64,000 nucleotides of DNA from JAVVPO01 sp036655715 (GTDB lineage: Bacteria > Bacillota > Clostridia > Lachnospirales > Cellulosilyticaceae): assembly GCA_036655715.1 (NCBI GenBank), contig JAVVPO010000004.1:4974-68973 (forward strand), written 5' to 3'. Both the position numbers and the translations under genes were made by a program. The notes under the pieces were generated by a model. The model searched no databases and was not told where the DNA came from. It worked only from the letters and a program-made list of their open reading frames with translations. Shown piece after piece: positions 36,946-45,807 of this stretch (within the stretch, counting starts at the first letter, position 1; each line of letters begins with the position of its first letter).

Positions 36946-38952
36946 CTATTTATAAATATCTGCAAATTCTATATTCCAGACCTCAGCTCTATTATCTATC
37001 TTATATTCACTTTCTTTCTCATACTCTTCGTCTAACACCTTGACGAGTGGCAAGCTAACAATGAACTCTGTACCACAGCCTATCATACTCTCTACTGTAA
37101 TCCCTCCCTTATGTAGTTGCACGAGGGATTTTACAAGTGAAAGCCCTATACCACTACCTTCTCTTTTTCTAGTTAGTCCCTCTTCACACTGCACAAATCG
37201 GTCAAATATACTTTCTAATTTACTTTTATGAATACCTTCCCCATTGTCTTTTACACTAATAGACATATAGGTCTTTTCATAACTTAGTTTAATCTCTATC
37301 TGCCCCCCTACCTCTGTATACTTAATGGCATTAGATATAAGGTTAAGCATAATCCTCTCTATTTTATCTGGATCACAACTAATCACCAGCTCATCTACTA
37401 CCGTTTCAAAACTTAAATGTATGCCTTTAGTCTCTATATACTCTGCTACAGAATGCACAATATCTCTCACAATCTGAACAATATTATAATTCCCTAAGTT
37501 TAATTTGTACGCACCAGCTTCTATACTATTGGTATCTACTAGGTTATTAATTAGGCGAATAAGCCTATAGGCATTCTGCCTAATTAGTTCTATATATCTG
37601 GTTAAATTTATCTGCTCACTTTTACTCATTTGTTTGCTATTTAACATATCTTGCAACAACTCTATTGTGTATAAAATAGTATTCACTGGTGTTTTAAATT
37701 CATTGGACATACAAGCTAAGAATTCTCCTTTAATATATTCCAAATCCATCTCTACCTGTAATCTTAAGTATTCCTCTTCTTTTTTCTTATGCTTTGTAAT
37801 GTCTTCTCCTACTATTACAATCATATTATCTTCTTCTTTGTAAGTAATTACCCATTCAATAAACTTGTAAGTACCATCCTTACAAGGGCAATGATGCTCT
37901 ACTTTAACAACTTCTTCCTGCTTACTGTTTCTAGCCTTTTCTATATACATTTCTAATTTATACTCATTCTTTATATAGGTACAAACCTCTTCATAATCCC
38001 ATCCTAATATCTCATATACCTTATCCCCTATTATTTTTACATTTCTGCATCCATCTAAGGTAATCATCATTTGATAACTTGCTTCAAAAAATGCTTTAAG
38101 TTCTTGCTCCGTTTCTACTCTCTCTTTAATCTTTCGTAATACATGCCTAGATAAGAGGAAATTTTTAATAATCATTCCCATATAATGAGCTATATGACTT
38201 GTATTAAAATCAGGTACTTTTTTAGGATTATAGACTATAATTGCTCCTATTATTTTCCCATCAAATATAATAGGATAGCGTAAAATATATTTAATTCCCT
38301 TCTGTTTTAATAATAATTTATGCTCTTCATGCTCCAATTCCTCCACCATGCGCAGGCTCTTAAGTTCAGCTTTTTTCCCTCTAGGTTTATAAATATCAGG
38401 TTCATGTATAAATGTATTCAATTGATTCTTCTCTTCTTTTGAAAATCCTTTGCTATACCAGATGCTAGCCTTATAGGATTCTTCCTTGGTAACGACAAGT
38501 ATGGCATCAGCTTTCACATCTGATAGCAAACCTTCTCCTATGTCATGAAATTTATCTACCATATCTTTATGTTCTTCATTATTAGGTAGTCTATCTACAC
38601 TTGGCAATCTATCGGCTATCTTGTTATATACCCGTTCAAACTGTTTGATAATTCTTTTATCAGCTGTAATATCTTGAGCAATTCCTTTCCTTCCTACTAC
38701 TTTAGCTCCTTCATAGAGATCTGTTTCATATATTTCAAAGTATATGTCTTCATTAAGATAATCTACCCAACCTATCTCTAAAGCTGCTCCCCATACCTCC
38801 TCTTCTTTTTTTCCTATTATATCTTCTTTATTCTTTCTAACCCTATCTGCATAAATTTGATTAATATAAACTAATCTGCCTTCTTCATCTTTAATCCAAG
38901 TTAAATAGGTACAAGCATCTAATAAAGTTTCTAGCTGTTTTAAATGGTTCAT
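36946..38952 (-). CDS. PAS-GAF-PAS histidine kinase-like protein lacking the phosphoacceptor His
   Basis: 668 residues, paralogue of the downstream kinase with the same order: PAS (10-100), GAF-like (130-265), PAS (285-390), HisKA-like, HATPase. The phosphoacceptor position reads A-C-M-S-N417-E-F-K-T-P; the codon is AAT (ATT on the plus strand), so Asn replaces His. In contrast, the ATPase is complete: N-box N-L-I-S-N-A-I-K-Y (Asn541), G1 D-N-G-E-G (569-573), F box S-I-F-D-R-F (581-586) and G2 G-S-G-I-G-L-S (599-605). It cannot autophosphorylate at the usual site but could phosphorylate His446 of its partner in a mixed dimer. First gene of the two-gene operon. Confidence 0.9.
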   Translation of the reverse strand: MNHLKQLETLLDACTYLTWIKDEEGRLVYINQIYADRVRKNKEDIIGKKEEEVWGAALEIGWVDYLNEDIYFEIYETDLYEGAKVVGRKGIAQDITADKRIIKQFERVYNKIADRLPSVDRLPNNEEHKDMVDKFHDIGEGLLSDVKADAILVVTKEESYKASIWYSKGFSKEEKNQLNTFIHEPDIYKPRGKKAELKSLRMVEELEHEEHKLLLKQKGIKYILRYPIIFDGKIIGAIIVYNPKKVPDFNTSHIAHYMGMIIKNFLLSRHVLRKIKERVETEQELKAFFEASYQMMITLDGCRNVKIIGDKVYEILGWDYEEVCTYIKNEYKLEMYIEKARNSKQEEVVKVEHHCPCKDGTYKFIEWVITYKEEDNMIVIVGEDITKHKKKEEEYLRLQVEMDLEYIKGEFLACMSNEFKTPVNTILYTIELLQDMLNSKQMSKSEQINLTRYIELIRQNAYRLIRLINNLVDTNSIEAGAYKLNLGNYNIVQIVRDIVHSVAEYIETKGIHLSFETVVDELVISCDPDKIERIMLNLISNAIKYTEVGGQIEIKLSYEKTYMSISVKDNGEGIHKSKLESIFDRFVQCEEGLTRKREGSGIGLSLVKSLVQLHKGGITVESMIGCGTEFIVSLPLVKVLDEEYEKESEYKIDNRAEVWNIEFADIYK

Positions 38953-39104
38953 GTTTAAGGTCTATTCCCCTCTCGACTTCTTTTAAAACAATATTACACA
39001 ATTATTTGTCATTTTACAATATTACATGAGCTTTTATGTAATTATTTTATACCTATAGAATTTTTTATCAACTGTTCTTTCCATCTATTCTTTAAACCCT
39101 AAAT

Positions 39105-39148
39105 AAAAAGGCACTAAAGATAGATGTCTCTATCTTTAGTGCCTTTTT
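39105..39148. terminator. Terminator of the hisS-aspS operon
   Basis: A 19-bp perfect stem (39105-39123 with 39130-39148) and a 6-nt loop with a T-run on each strand. Confidence 0.93.
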
Positions 39149-39153
39149 ATTTA

Positions 39154-40953
39154 TTATTCTTCTATTACTACTTGTGTTTCTACAATATCAAGACCTAATT
39201 CTTCTAATTGTTTTGCATCGACTAAGCCTGGTGCTTCTGTCATGAGACAGCTTGCATCCTTTACTTTAGGGAATGCAATAACATCTCTTATACTATCACA
39301 GCCAGTCATAAGCATAATCATACGGTCAAGACCGAATGCAAGACCACCATGTGGAGGTGTACCATATTTGAAAGCATTGAGTAAGAATCCAAAACGCTCA
39401 TAAGCTGTCTCTTCATCAAAGCCAAGAAGCTTAAACATTTTTTCTTGAATCTCTCTTTGGTAGATACGAATACTACCACCACCAAGTTCACATCCATTCA
39501 AGCATAAGTCATAAGCTTTAGCTCTTACTTTACCTGGATCTGTATCCATCAGATGAAGGTCTTCTTCTTTTGGCATTGTGAATGGGTGGTGCATAGCTAC
39601 ATATCTACCTGCTTCTTCATCAAGTTCAAGAAGTGGGAAGTCTGTTACCCATACAAAGTTAAAATCATCTTTACGAGTAAGTTCTTGGCGTTTTGCCACT
39701 TCAAGGCGAAGCGCACCAAGTGCTGCATAAACTACTGATGGCTTATCCGCTACGATAAGGATAAGGTCATCTCCATTTACAGCCATTCTTTCTTTGATTG
39801 CAGCAGTTGTTTCTTCACTTAAGAATTTAGTGAATGAAGATTTTTCTTCTCCATCTGGTCTTACTTGAAGCCAAGCTACACCTTTTGCTCCAAAGTCTTG
39901 ACCAACTTTTACAAGGCTATCAATTTGCTTACGTCCGATTTCTCCCATACCTTTTGCATTGATTGCACGAATATGTCCACCCGCTGCAAGAGCATTCTCA
40001 AATACAGCAAATCCACATCCATTTACGATATCAGAGATATCTGTAAGTTCCACACCAAATCTTACGTCTGGTTTGTCAGAACCAAATCTATCCATAGCAT
40101 CTTGATAAGTAAGTCTTGGTATTGGAAGTACTACTTCTACATCCATTGTCTCTTTGAATACTCTTTGAATAAGCTTTTCATTCATACCGATGACATCATC
40201 TTCATCTACAAAACTCATTTCTAAGTCGATTTGAGTAAACTCTGGTTGTCTATCTGCTCTAAGGTCTTCATCACGGAAACATTTTACAATTTGGAAGTAT
40301 CTATCGTATCCGGATACCATAAGTAATTGCTTGAAGATCTGTGGGGATTGTGGTAATGCATAGAAGTTCCCTGGATGGACTCTAGATGGCACCAGGTAGT
40401 CACGCGCACCTTCTGGTGTAGATTTAGTAAGCATCGGTGTTTCGATCTCTAAGAAGCTATTTTCTTCTAAGAAACGACGTACTGAACCTGCTACCTTACT
40501 ACGAAGCATAAAGTTTCTTTGCATATCTGGTCTTCTAAGGTCAAGATATCTATATTTAAGTCTTAACTCTTCTCTTACATCACTATTTTCTACAATTTCA
40601 AATGGCGTTGTTTCAGCTTCTCCTAGAATACGAAGCTCTGTCACTTCAATTTCAATATCTCCCGTTTTCATTGTCTTGTTAGCATCTTCACCACGGGAAC
40701 GCACTGTACCTACTGCTGCAATAACATACTCACTTCTAAGTGTTTCTGCTTTTTCAAATAAAGAAGCTTGTGTTTGTTCTCCAAAAGCTAATTGAAGAAG
40801 ACCTGTTCTATCTCTTAATGTTACAAATAATAATTGACCTAAGTTTCTTCTTCTTTGTACCCATCCCATTACTGTTACTGTTTCACCCACGTTTGCATGA
40901 CTTAACTCTGTACAATAATGTGTTCTTTTTAAACCTTGCATTGATTCTGCCAT
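39154..40953 (-). CDS. aspS: Aspartyl-tRNA synthetase
   Basis: 599 residues, bacterial-type AspRS. An N-terminal OB-fold anticodon-binding domain (G-W-V-Q-R-R-R-N-L-G, residue ~25) is followed by the class II core with motif 2 F-R-D-E-D-L-R-A-D-R-Q-P-E-F-T-Q-I-D, a bacterial GAD insertion domain, and motif 3 G-L-A-F-G-L-D-R near the C-terminus. Charges tRNA-Asp, possibly also tRNA-Asn. Lies 48 bp after hisS under the same T-box leader. Confidence 0.98.
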   Translation of the reverse strand: MAESMQGLKRTHYCTELSHANVGETVTVMGWVQRRRNLGQLLFVTLRDRTGLLQLAFGEQTQASLFEKAETLRSEYVIAAVGTVRSRGEDANKTMKTGDIEIEVTELRILGEAETTPFEIVENSDVREELRLKYRYLDLRRPDMQRNFMLRSKVAGSVRRFLEENSFLEIETPMLTKSTPEGARDYLVPSRVHPGNFYALPQSPQIFKQLLMVSGYDRYFQIVKCFRDEDLRADRQPEFTQIDLEMSFVDEDDVIGMNEKLIQRVFKETMDVEVVLPIPRLTYQDAMDRFGSDKPDVRFGVELTDISDIVNGCGFAVFENALAAGGHIRAINAKGMGEIGRKQIDSLVKVGQDFGAKGVAWLQVRPDGEEKSSFTKFLSEETTAAIKERMAVNGDDLILIVADKPSVVYAALGALRLEVAKRQELTRKDDFNFVWVTDFPLLELDEEAGRYVAMHHPFTMPKEEDLHLMDTDPGKVRAKAYDLCLNGCELGGGSIRIYQREIQEKMFKLLGFDEETAYERFGFLLNAFKYGTPPHGGLAFGLDRMIMLMTGCDSIRDVIAFPKVKDASCLMTEAPGLVDAKQLEELGLDIVETQVVIEE

Positions 40954-41000
40954 ATCTATCCCTCCATTATTCGTTTTAATATTTATATGATAAGCTTATT

Positions 41001-42263
41001 TTATAAAATATTAGTTTTCATTACTTCTACTAATTCTTCAAAGCTTACTTCTACAGCTTCACTGTTTACCATGTTCTTAAGGCTTAGTACTTTATTTTCT
41101 AGTTCGCTTTCACCTATAATAGCTGAGAATTTGGCACCCATTTTATTGGCATATTTCATTTGAGCCTTAACACTTCTTTGTAAGTGGTCACTCTCTGCTG
41201 AGATACCCACCTTACGAAGCTGGTGTACAAACTTGTAAGCCTCTACCATGCCCTCTTCCCCTCTATACCCTATAAAGATATCACGAGCCGCTTCACCTAG
41301 GTTACAAGCTCCCTCAGCGTCACGTGTAAGAATCAGCCTTTCAAGACCTGCACCAAACCCTACCGCTGGTGTAGGTTTGCCACCAATCTCTTCTACAAGC
41401 TTGTTGTAACGACCACCACCACAAACAGTACCTTGTGCACCAATGTCACTTGAGATAAACTCAAATACTGTTTTAGTATAATAATCAAGTCCACGTACAA
41501 TACCTGCATCAACTACAAATGGAATTTCCATTGCTGTTAAGATCTCTTGCAGTTTTGCAAAGTTTGCCTGACACTCTTCCCCTAGTGTACTAAGCACTGT
41601 TGGTGCATCAGTTAATACGCTTTGACATTCACTATTTTTACAATCTAGTACGCGAAGTGGATTTTTGTCCATACGCTCATTACAAAGTGGGCAAAGGTAC
41701 TCTTTTTTAGAGTGTAAGAAAGTTTTAAGTGTTTCATTATACGCCTTACGACACTCCGGTCCACCAAGAGAGTTAATATGAAGCTCTACTTTTTTGATAC
41801 CTAACCGATTAAGGAGTTCATATCCAATACCGATGATTTCTGCATCTGCTGTTGGTGAATCACTTCCAATGAGCTCCACGCCAAATTGGTGGAACTGTCT
41901 TTGTCTACCCGCTTGCGGTCTTTCGTATCTAAATGTTGGTGAGATATAATATAACTTAATAGGCTGAATACCTGATCCCATATTATGTTCTAAGTAAGAC
42001 CTTACTACAGCCGCTGTACTTTCTGGCTTTAATGTGATGCGATTCTCTCCTTTATCTACAAAAGAGTACATCTCTTTTTGAACGATATCTGTCGTCTCTC
42101 CTACACCTCTTTGGAAAAGGTTTGTAAATTCAAAGATAGGCGTTCTAATCTGGTCAAATCCAAAATCATTACAAAGATTTCTAATGATTTCTTCCATATC
42201 AAGCCACTTTCTCATTTCTTCACCAAAGATATCTTTGGTTCCTTTTAATGCACGAATTTCCAT
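41001..42263 (-). CDS. hisS: Histidyl-tRNA synthetase
   Basis: About 420 residues, class II synthetase. It has the R-A-L-K-G-T-K-D-I-F start, motif 2 Y-E-R-P-Q-A-G-R-Q-R-Q-F-H-Q-F-G, the histidine-specific R-G-L-D-Y-Y-T near residue 260, and an anticodon-binding C-terminal domain. The ATG at 42261-42263 is preferred because AAGTGAG lies five bases upstream and MEIRAL matches the family start; an in-frame ATG at 42278 adds only five residues and has a poor ribosome binding site. First gene of the hisS-aspS pair, behind the T-box leader. Confidence 0.97.
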   Translation of the reverse strand: MEIRALKGTKDIFGEEMRKWLDMEEIIRNLCNDFGFDQIRTPIFEFTNLFQRGVGETTDIVQKEMYSFVDKGENRITLKPESTAAVVRSYLEHNMGSGIQPIKLYYISPTFRYERPQAGRQRQFHQFGVELIGSDSPTADAEIIGIGYELLNRLGIKKVELHINSLGGPECRKAYNETLKTFLHSKKEYLCPLCNERMDKNPLRVLDCKNSECQSVLTDAPTVLSTLGEECQANFAKLQEILTAMEIPFVVDAGIVRGLDYYTKTVFEFISSDIGAQGTVCGGGRYNKLVEEIGGKPTPAVGFGAGLERLILTRDAEGACNLGEAARDIFIGYRGEEGMVEAYKFVHQLRKVGISAESDHLQRSVKAQMKYANKMGAKFSAIIGESELENKVLSLKNMVNSEAVEVSFEELVEVMKTNIL

Positions 42264-42320
42264 AATTCTCACTTCCATTCTTTATCTTGATATTAAAATG
42301 TTTTATATTTTATAAAACAT

Positions 42321-42586
42321 AAAAAAATCCCTGACATAAATGTCAGGGACGATACTTTCGCGTTGCCACCCTGATTCAAAGTTATGAGTACATAACCTTG
42401 CACCTTTATAGCCTATAACCCGAGCTATGGGATACACTCTACTCTATCTGTTCAAGTGCATTCTCCGAGATGTCTTCTAATCTTAGTGAAGGCTTTCAGC
42501 CGATGGCCTTCTCTCTGAGGGGTAAGATTATACTCTTTCTCATCATCAATTTAAAGTATTATAATTATTTGTATTCTATCTATCAT
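42321..42586 (-). promoter_or_regulatory. T-box leader of hisS-aspS with its promoter
   Basis: On the minus strand, a promoter (-35 ATGATA 42581-42586, 17-nt spacer, -10 TATAAT 42558-42563) is followed by Stem I with a loop-E AGTA/GAA pair and the sequence GAA-GAC-A in the specifier position, then CTCGGAG. The conserved T-box AGGGTGGCAACGCG is at 42359-42372. An intrinsic terminator (stem TCCCTGACAT with ATGTCAGGGA, 42328-42350) with a T-run at 42321-42327 ends the leader. Codon GAC (Asp) is the best specifier; CAT (His) overlaps it in another frame. Confidence 0.92.
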
Positions 42587-42686
42587 TTGTCATTTTGTCA
42601 AGACCTGTTAACCATTATTTACACTTTACCCTGACTTTATTCATACAACTTAACTACTCTACTGTTTCACTCATCAAAAATCCTTA

Positions 42687-42715
42687 TTGTGGTCTTTTTA
42701 GGTATCTCCTATAAT
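42687..42715 (+). promoter_or_regulatory. Promoter of the GNAT gene
   Basis: -35 TTGTGG (42687-42692), 17-nt spacer, -10 TATAAT (42710-42715), 35 bp before the start codon. Confidence 0.6.
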
Positions 42716-42750
42716 AGAATTATCTGCTTATCAATGAAAGGAACAAATTT

Positions 42751-43254
42751 ATGATTAGACTTGCAACACTTAGCGATATGCCCCGTATTTTACAAATCAA
42801 AGACCTAGCTATCTCTCATATGTATCACAATCAAATTTTTCAGTGGAATGAAAGTTATCCCTCCGAAGAAATACTCAAACAAGATATTGGTTCAAATGAA
42901 CTTTATGTTATAGAAGATCAAAGATTAGTTGTAGGCTTTGCCTGCATCAACACTAACCAATCTCCAGAATACCAATCCCTTATATGGACTACTGCTCCCA
43001 AAGCTTACGTTGTCCACCGCTTAGCCATCGACCCTACGCGTACAGGTAAAGGCTACGCTACCCAACTAATGAATTTTGCTGAAACCCATGCCAAATCCCA
43101 AAACACCCTTGCCATGCGCATCGATACCTTCTCTCAGAACACCTTCGCCCAGCAACTCTTTCAAAAATTAGGTTACACCTACATTGGTGAAGTATTCTTT
43201 GATAGAAAAGAAGAACCCTTCTATTGCTACGAGAAGCACCTTGGTTCATTTTAA
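42751..43254 (+). CDS. GNAT-family N-acetyltransferase
   Basis: 167 residues. The GNAT fold is visible from L-A-T-L-S-D-M-P-R-I-L at the N-terminus to the acetyl-CoA loop, where H-R-L-A-I-D-P-T-R-T-G-K-G-Y-A-T (about residues 89-104) matches the V/A-x-P-x-x-R-x-x-G-x-G/A motif, and a final F-A-Q-Q-L-F-Q-K-L-G-Y. Substrate unknown: small molecule or protein acetylation is possible. Single-gene unit with its own promoter; GAAAGGAA lies before the ATG. Confidence 0.88.
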   Translation: MIRLATLSDMPRILQIKDLAISHMYHNQIFQWNESYPSEEILKQDIGSNELYVIEDQRLVVGFACINTNQSPEYQSLIWTTAPKAYVVHRLAIDPTRTGKGYATQLMNFAETHAKSQNTLAMRIDTFSQNTFAQQLFQKLGYTYIGEVFFDRKEEPFYCYEKHLGSF

Positions 43255-43285
43255 AAGGTTCTGTTAGAGACCCTATATATCTCAG

Positions 43286-43441
43286 CTAACCTATTTGTAT
43301 TGTTTTATCTCGTTTGGTACTTTATGAAATGATTAACTACTAGGTTAGGTAAAGGAAGGGATGATGTGGGATGATGCAGTAGGCCGGATGGTACTGTGGG
43401 CGGGCTGCCTCGGACGCACCACCACCCTAGGTTGCACATCA
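43286..43441. ncRNA. Candidate structured RNA in a GC-rich intergenic segment
   Basis: The 307-bp gap 43255-43561 has no coding frame of note but contains a GC-rich core (43381-43435, about 65% GC by eye). Helices: CTAACCTA (43286-43293) with TAGGTTAG (43341-43348); TGATGTG (43362-43368) with CACATCA (43435-43441), enclosing CAGTA/TACTG (43377-43381 with 43392-43396) and GTGGGCG (43396-43402) with CGC-A-CCAC (43415-43422). I do not recognise a known family, and the strand is undecided. No clear terminator is seen. Confidence 0.45.
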
Positions 43442-43561
43442 CTTGAATTTGTATGGGGAGTGAACCTAGAAAAGAAAGAATAAAAATAACCTTAGAATTC
43501 TGTTAACAGCTTGCGCAGTTGCTGAAGAATAGCCTCCTTCTTTCCACGAACCTATTGAAAT

Positions 43562-44992
43562 TTACCTATACTTCTCAAATCCTTCTCTCTTACGCTCAAT
43601 CATCTCATCAATACGACTGATGTAATCCTCCAAGCTCTTCACATTCGGTACACGGTCTATTCTCTCTCCATTTTGGTAAACCATCTTCGTAATAGCTCCC
43701 GCTCCCATAGCAATAATACTTTCTTTTTCTTCCATAATCTCTATGTTATACACACACTCTGTGCCAGGTCTTGCATATCCTACATTCTCAAAGTTGCCTA
43801 ACATATTTTTTTGTCTATACATATAGTACGCCTCAAGTCCCATTTCCTTCATAGCTTCCTCGCAAAGAGTAAGCATATCCTCTATGTTTTTGACACCTGC
43901 TAAATCATATTCATCTTTTGTTTCTTTTAGTTTCGAAGCCTTTTTAATAGCCATTGTATGCACAGTTATATTATCTGGATTTAATTTTTGTAACTCTTTT
44001 AAAGTATGTGCTACATCTTCTGGCTTCTCACCTGGTAGGCCTAAAATGATATCCATATTAATATTATCATGTCCAAGCTCTCTAGCTATATGGAAAATCT
44101 CTTTGATATCTTCTACCGTATGCTTTCTGCCTATCACATCTAAAGCCTCTTGATTCATAGTCTGAGGATTAATAGAAATCCTACCGACTCCCATTTCCTT
44201 CATAATCTCTAGTTTTTTAGCTGTAATAGTATCGGGTCTACCCGCTTCTAGGGTATACTCTTCAATCTGATCTAGATTAAAGCTATTTTTAATATGATCT
44301 AGTAATCTATAAAGCTGTTCTTCATTAATACTCGTTGGTGTGCCTCCACCTATATAAAGACTTCTAATAGGCGTATGTCTTTTAGCTTCTGCAACAAAGC
44401 TTATTTCCTTGCAGAGTGCATCTAAATAAGCCTCTACCTGATTGCCTTTACGCTCTAATGAGTACGCTGTAAATGAGCAGTACACACACCTTGTTGGACA
44501 AAATGGTATCCCTATATAAAGGCTTACTTCATCTTCTTTATTTTTACTAAGAATCTCTTCTTCCTTAGTGGCTACATTCATCATTAATTCCACTTTAGGC
44601 TTTGAAATATAATAAGTATTTTCTAATTTTTCTCTAATGGCTGTTTCTGTTAAGCCTTGTTTTCTATAATCATGTACAATCTTAGTCGGCCTAATCCCTG
44701 TCAAGACTCCCCATGGCATTTCTTTACCCGTTAGCTCTACAAATGTTTTATAAAGCGCCGCTTTAAGGCCCATCTTTATTTCTCTTTTTTGAATATGTTC
44801 ATCCTCTACTTGCTTAACTGCATAGCACTTTTCTAAGATTATTTCTTCATTCTCTATTAATTTAGCCCATGCCTGATCTGCTTCATAAATACTTTCCACC
44901 TTATAGTCTTTGTCTATATAAGGCTCAAATAAATGAATAAGATTTGTTAGTTCATAGTCTGTGTCATGTCCAATACATTTTAATTCTATCAT
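43562..44992 (-). CDS. hemZ: HemZ-type radical SAM coproporphyrinogen dehydrogenase-like protein
   Basis: 476 residues. The radical SAM cluster motif is C165-P-T-R-C169-V-Y-C172 with S-F, and the typical I-P-F-C-P-T-R-C-V-Y-C-S-F, Y-I-G-G-G-T-P-T-S near residue 214 and the HemN-like C-terminal domain. The HemZ subgroup of clostridia lies between the metallo-hydrolase and synthetase genes in many genomes, as here. HemN-type enzymes oxidise coproporphyrinogen III in anaerobic haem synthesis; whether HemZ does so is uncertain. Confidence 0.92.
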   Translation of the reverse strand: MIELKCIGHDTDYELTNLIHLFEPYIDKDYKVESIYEADQAWAKLIENEEIILEKCYAVKQVEDEHIQKREIKMGLKAALYKTFVELTGKEMPWGVLTGIRPTKIVHDYRKQGLTETAIREKLENTYYISKPKVELMMNVATKEEEILSKNKEDEVSLYIGIPFCPTRCVYCSFTAYSLERKGNQVEAYLDALCKEISFVAEAKRHTPIRSLYIGGGTPTSINEEQLYRLLDHIKNSFNLDQIEEYTLEAGRPDTITAKKLEIMKEMGVGRISINPQTMNQEALDVIGRKHTVEDIKEIFHIARELGHDNINMDIILGLPGEKPEDVAHTLKELQKLNPDNITVHTMAIKKASKLKETKDEYDLAGVKNIEDMLTLCEEAMKEMGLEAYYMYRQKNMLGNFENVGYARPGTECVYNIEIMEEKESIIAMGAGAITKMVYQNGERIDRVPNVKSLEDYISRIDEMIERKREGFEKYR

Positions 44993-45009
44993 TTTATCAC
45001 TTCCATCTA

Positions 45010-45651
45010 TTAATCATATATGTGGAAAAATGGATTAGTATTTTTCTCACGTTTTACTGTTGTTGATTCGCCATGTCCTGAGTAAATCACTGTTTCTTCT
45101 GGTAATGTAAAGATATTCTTTTTAATTGAAACAAGTAGGGTAGTCATATCTCCACCTGGATTATCTGTTCTTCCTATAGAACCATTAAAAATAATATCTC
45201 CTACAAAAGCTACTTTTTCCTTATCACTATAATACGCTACGCCATCTGATGTATGTCCTGGAGCAAAGACTACTTTAAGACTAATATCAGTGCCTGCTAT
45301 TTCTACCATGTCTCCATGTTCTACATATCTATCTGCTTCAAAGACAACATCTTCTCTAGCAAATACACTTGATAAGTTGTAATCAGGATTACTAATATAA
45401 GCTTTGCCACATTCATGAATAATAACAGGACATCCTAGCTCTTCTCTGATCTGTGTCACTGCTCCAATATGATCAAAATGACCATGAGTTAAAAGAATTC
45501 CTTCTACACTTAGTCCATCTGCTGTTATTTTTTCTAATATGCGATGAGGTTCTGCACCTGGATCTACTATAAAAGCTTTGGCTGACTCTTCATCTATAAT
45601 AAAATACGTATGCTCTTGTAACATACCTACTGTCATTCTTTCTATTTTCAT
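45010..45651 (-). CDS. Metallo-beta-lactamase-fold hydrolase (glyoxalase II-like)
   Basis: About 213 residues from the ATG at 45651, which has GAGGTGG five bases upstream; a longer reading would start ten codons earlier without a ribosome binding site. The zinc motif is T-H56-G-H58-F-D60-H61, with A-P-G-H-T-S-D-G-V and F-V-G-D-I-I-F later, and a final S-G-H-G-E-S-T-T. The pattern is that of hydroxyacylglutathione hydrolase-like clostridial proteins (YqgX type). Substrate not determined. 17 bp before hemZ, so probably in one transcript. Confidence 0.92.
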   Translation of the reverse strand: MKIERMTVGMLQEHTYFIIDEESAKAFIVDPGAEPHRILEKITADGLSVEGILLTHGHFDHIGAVTQIREELGCPVIIHECGKAYISNPDYNLSSVFAREDVVFEADRYVEHGDMVEIAGTDISLKVVFAPGHTSDGVAYYSDKEKVAFVGDIIFNGSIGRTDNPGGDMTTLLVSIKKNIFTLPEETVIYSGHGESTTVKREKNTNPFFHIYD

Positions 45652-45755
45652 ATGCCACCTCGATATTATTTTTATATTCATCGAAAAAACTAACTAGTTA
45701 CTCCTAGCTTTATTCTTTACAATTTTAACATTATCCTAGCTAACTTGCTAGTAGC

Positions 45756-45789
45756 AAAAAGCAGCCCATTTTCCTCTAGGCTGCTTACT
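45756..45789 (-). terminator. Terminator of the AI-2E-type exporter gene
   Basis: A 7-bp GC-rich stem AGCAGCC (45760-45766) with GGCTGCT (45779-45785), followed by TTTTT on the minus strand. Confidence 0.85.
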
Positions 45790-45807
45790 TATCCATTTAC
45801 TATCTCA

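Noticed and set aside
36946..38952. Asn417 as a misread of the kinase's reading frame
   Set aside because: The frame is continuous, the surrounding S-N-E-F-K-T-P aligns with S-H-E-F-K-T-P of the paralogue, and the codon is plainly AAT.
43255..43561. SRP RNA, tmRNA, 6S RNA or RNase P RNA
   Set aside because: None of the sequence motifs that I know for these RNAs is present; kept only as an unassigned candidate.
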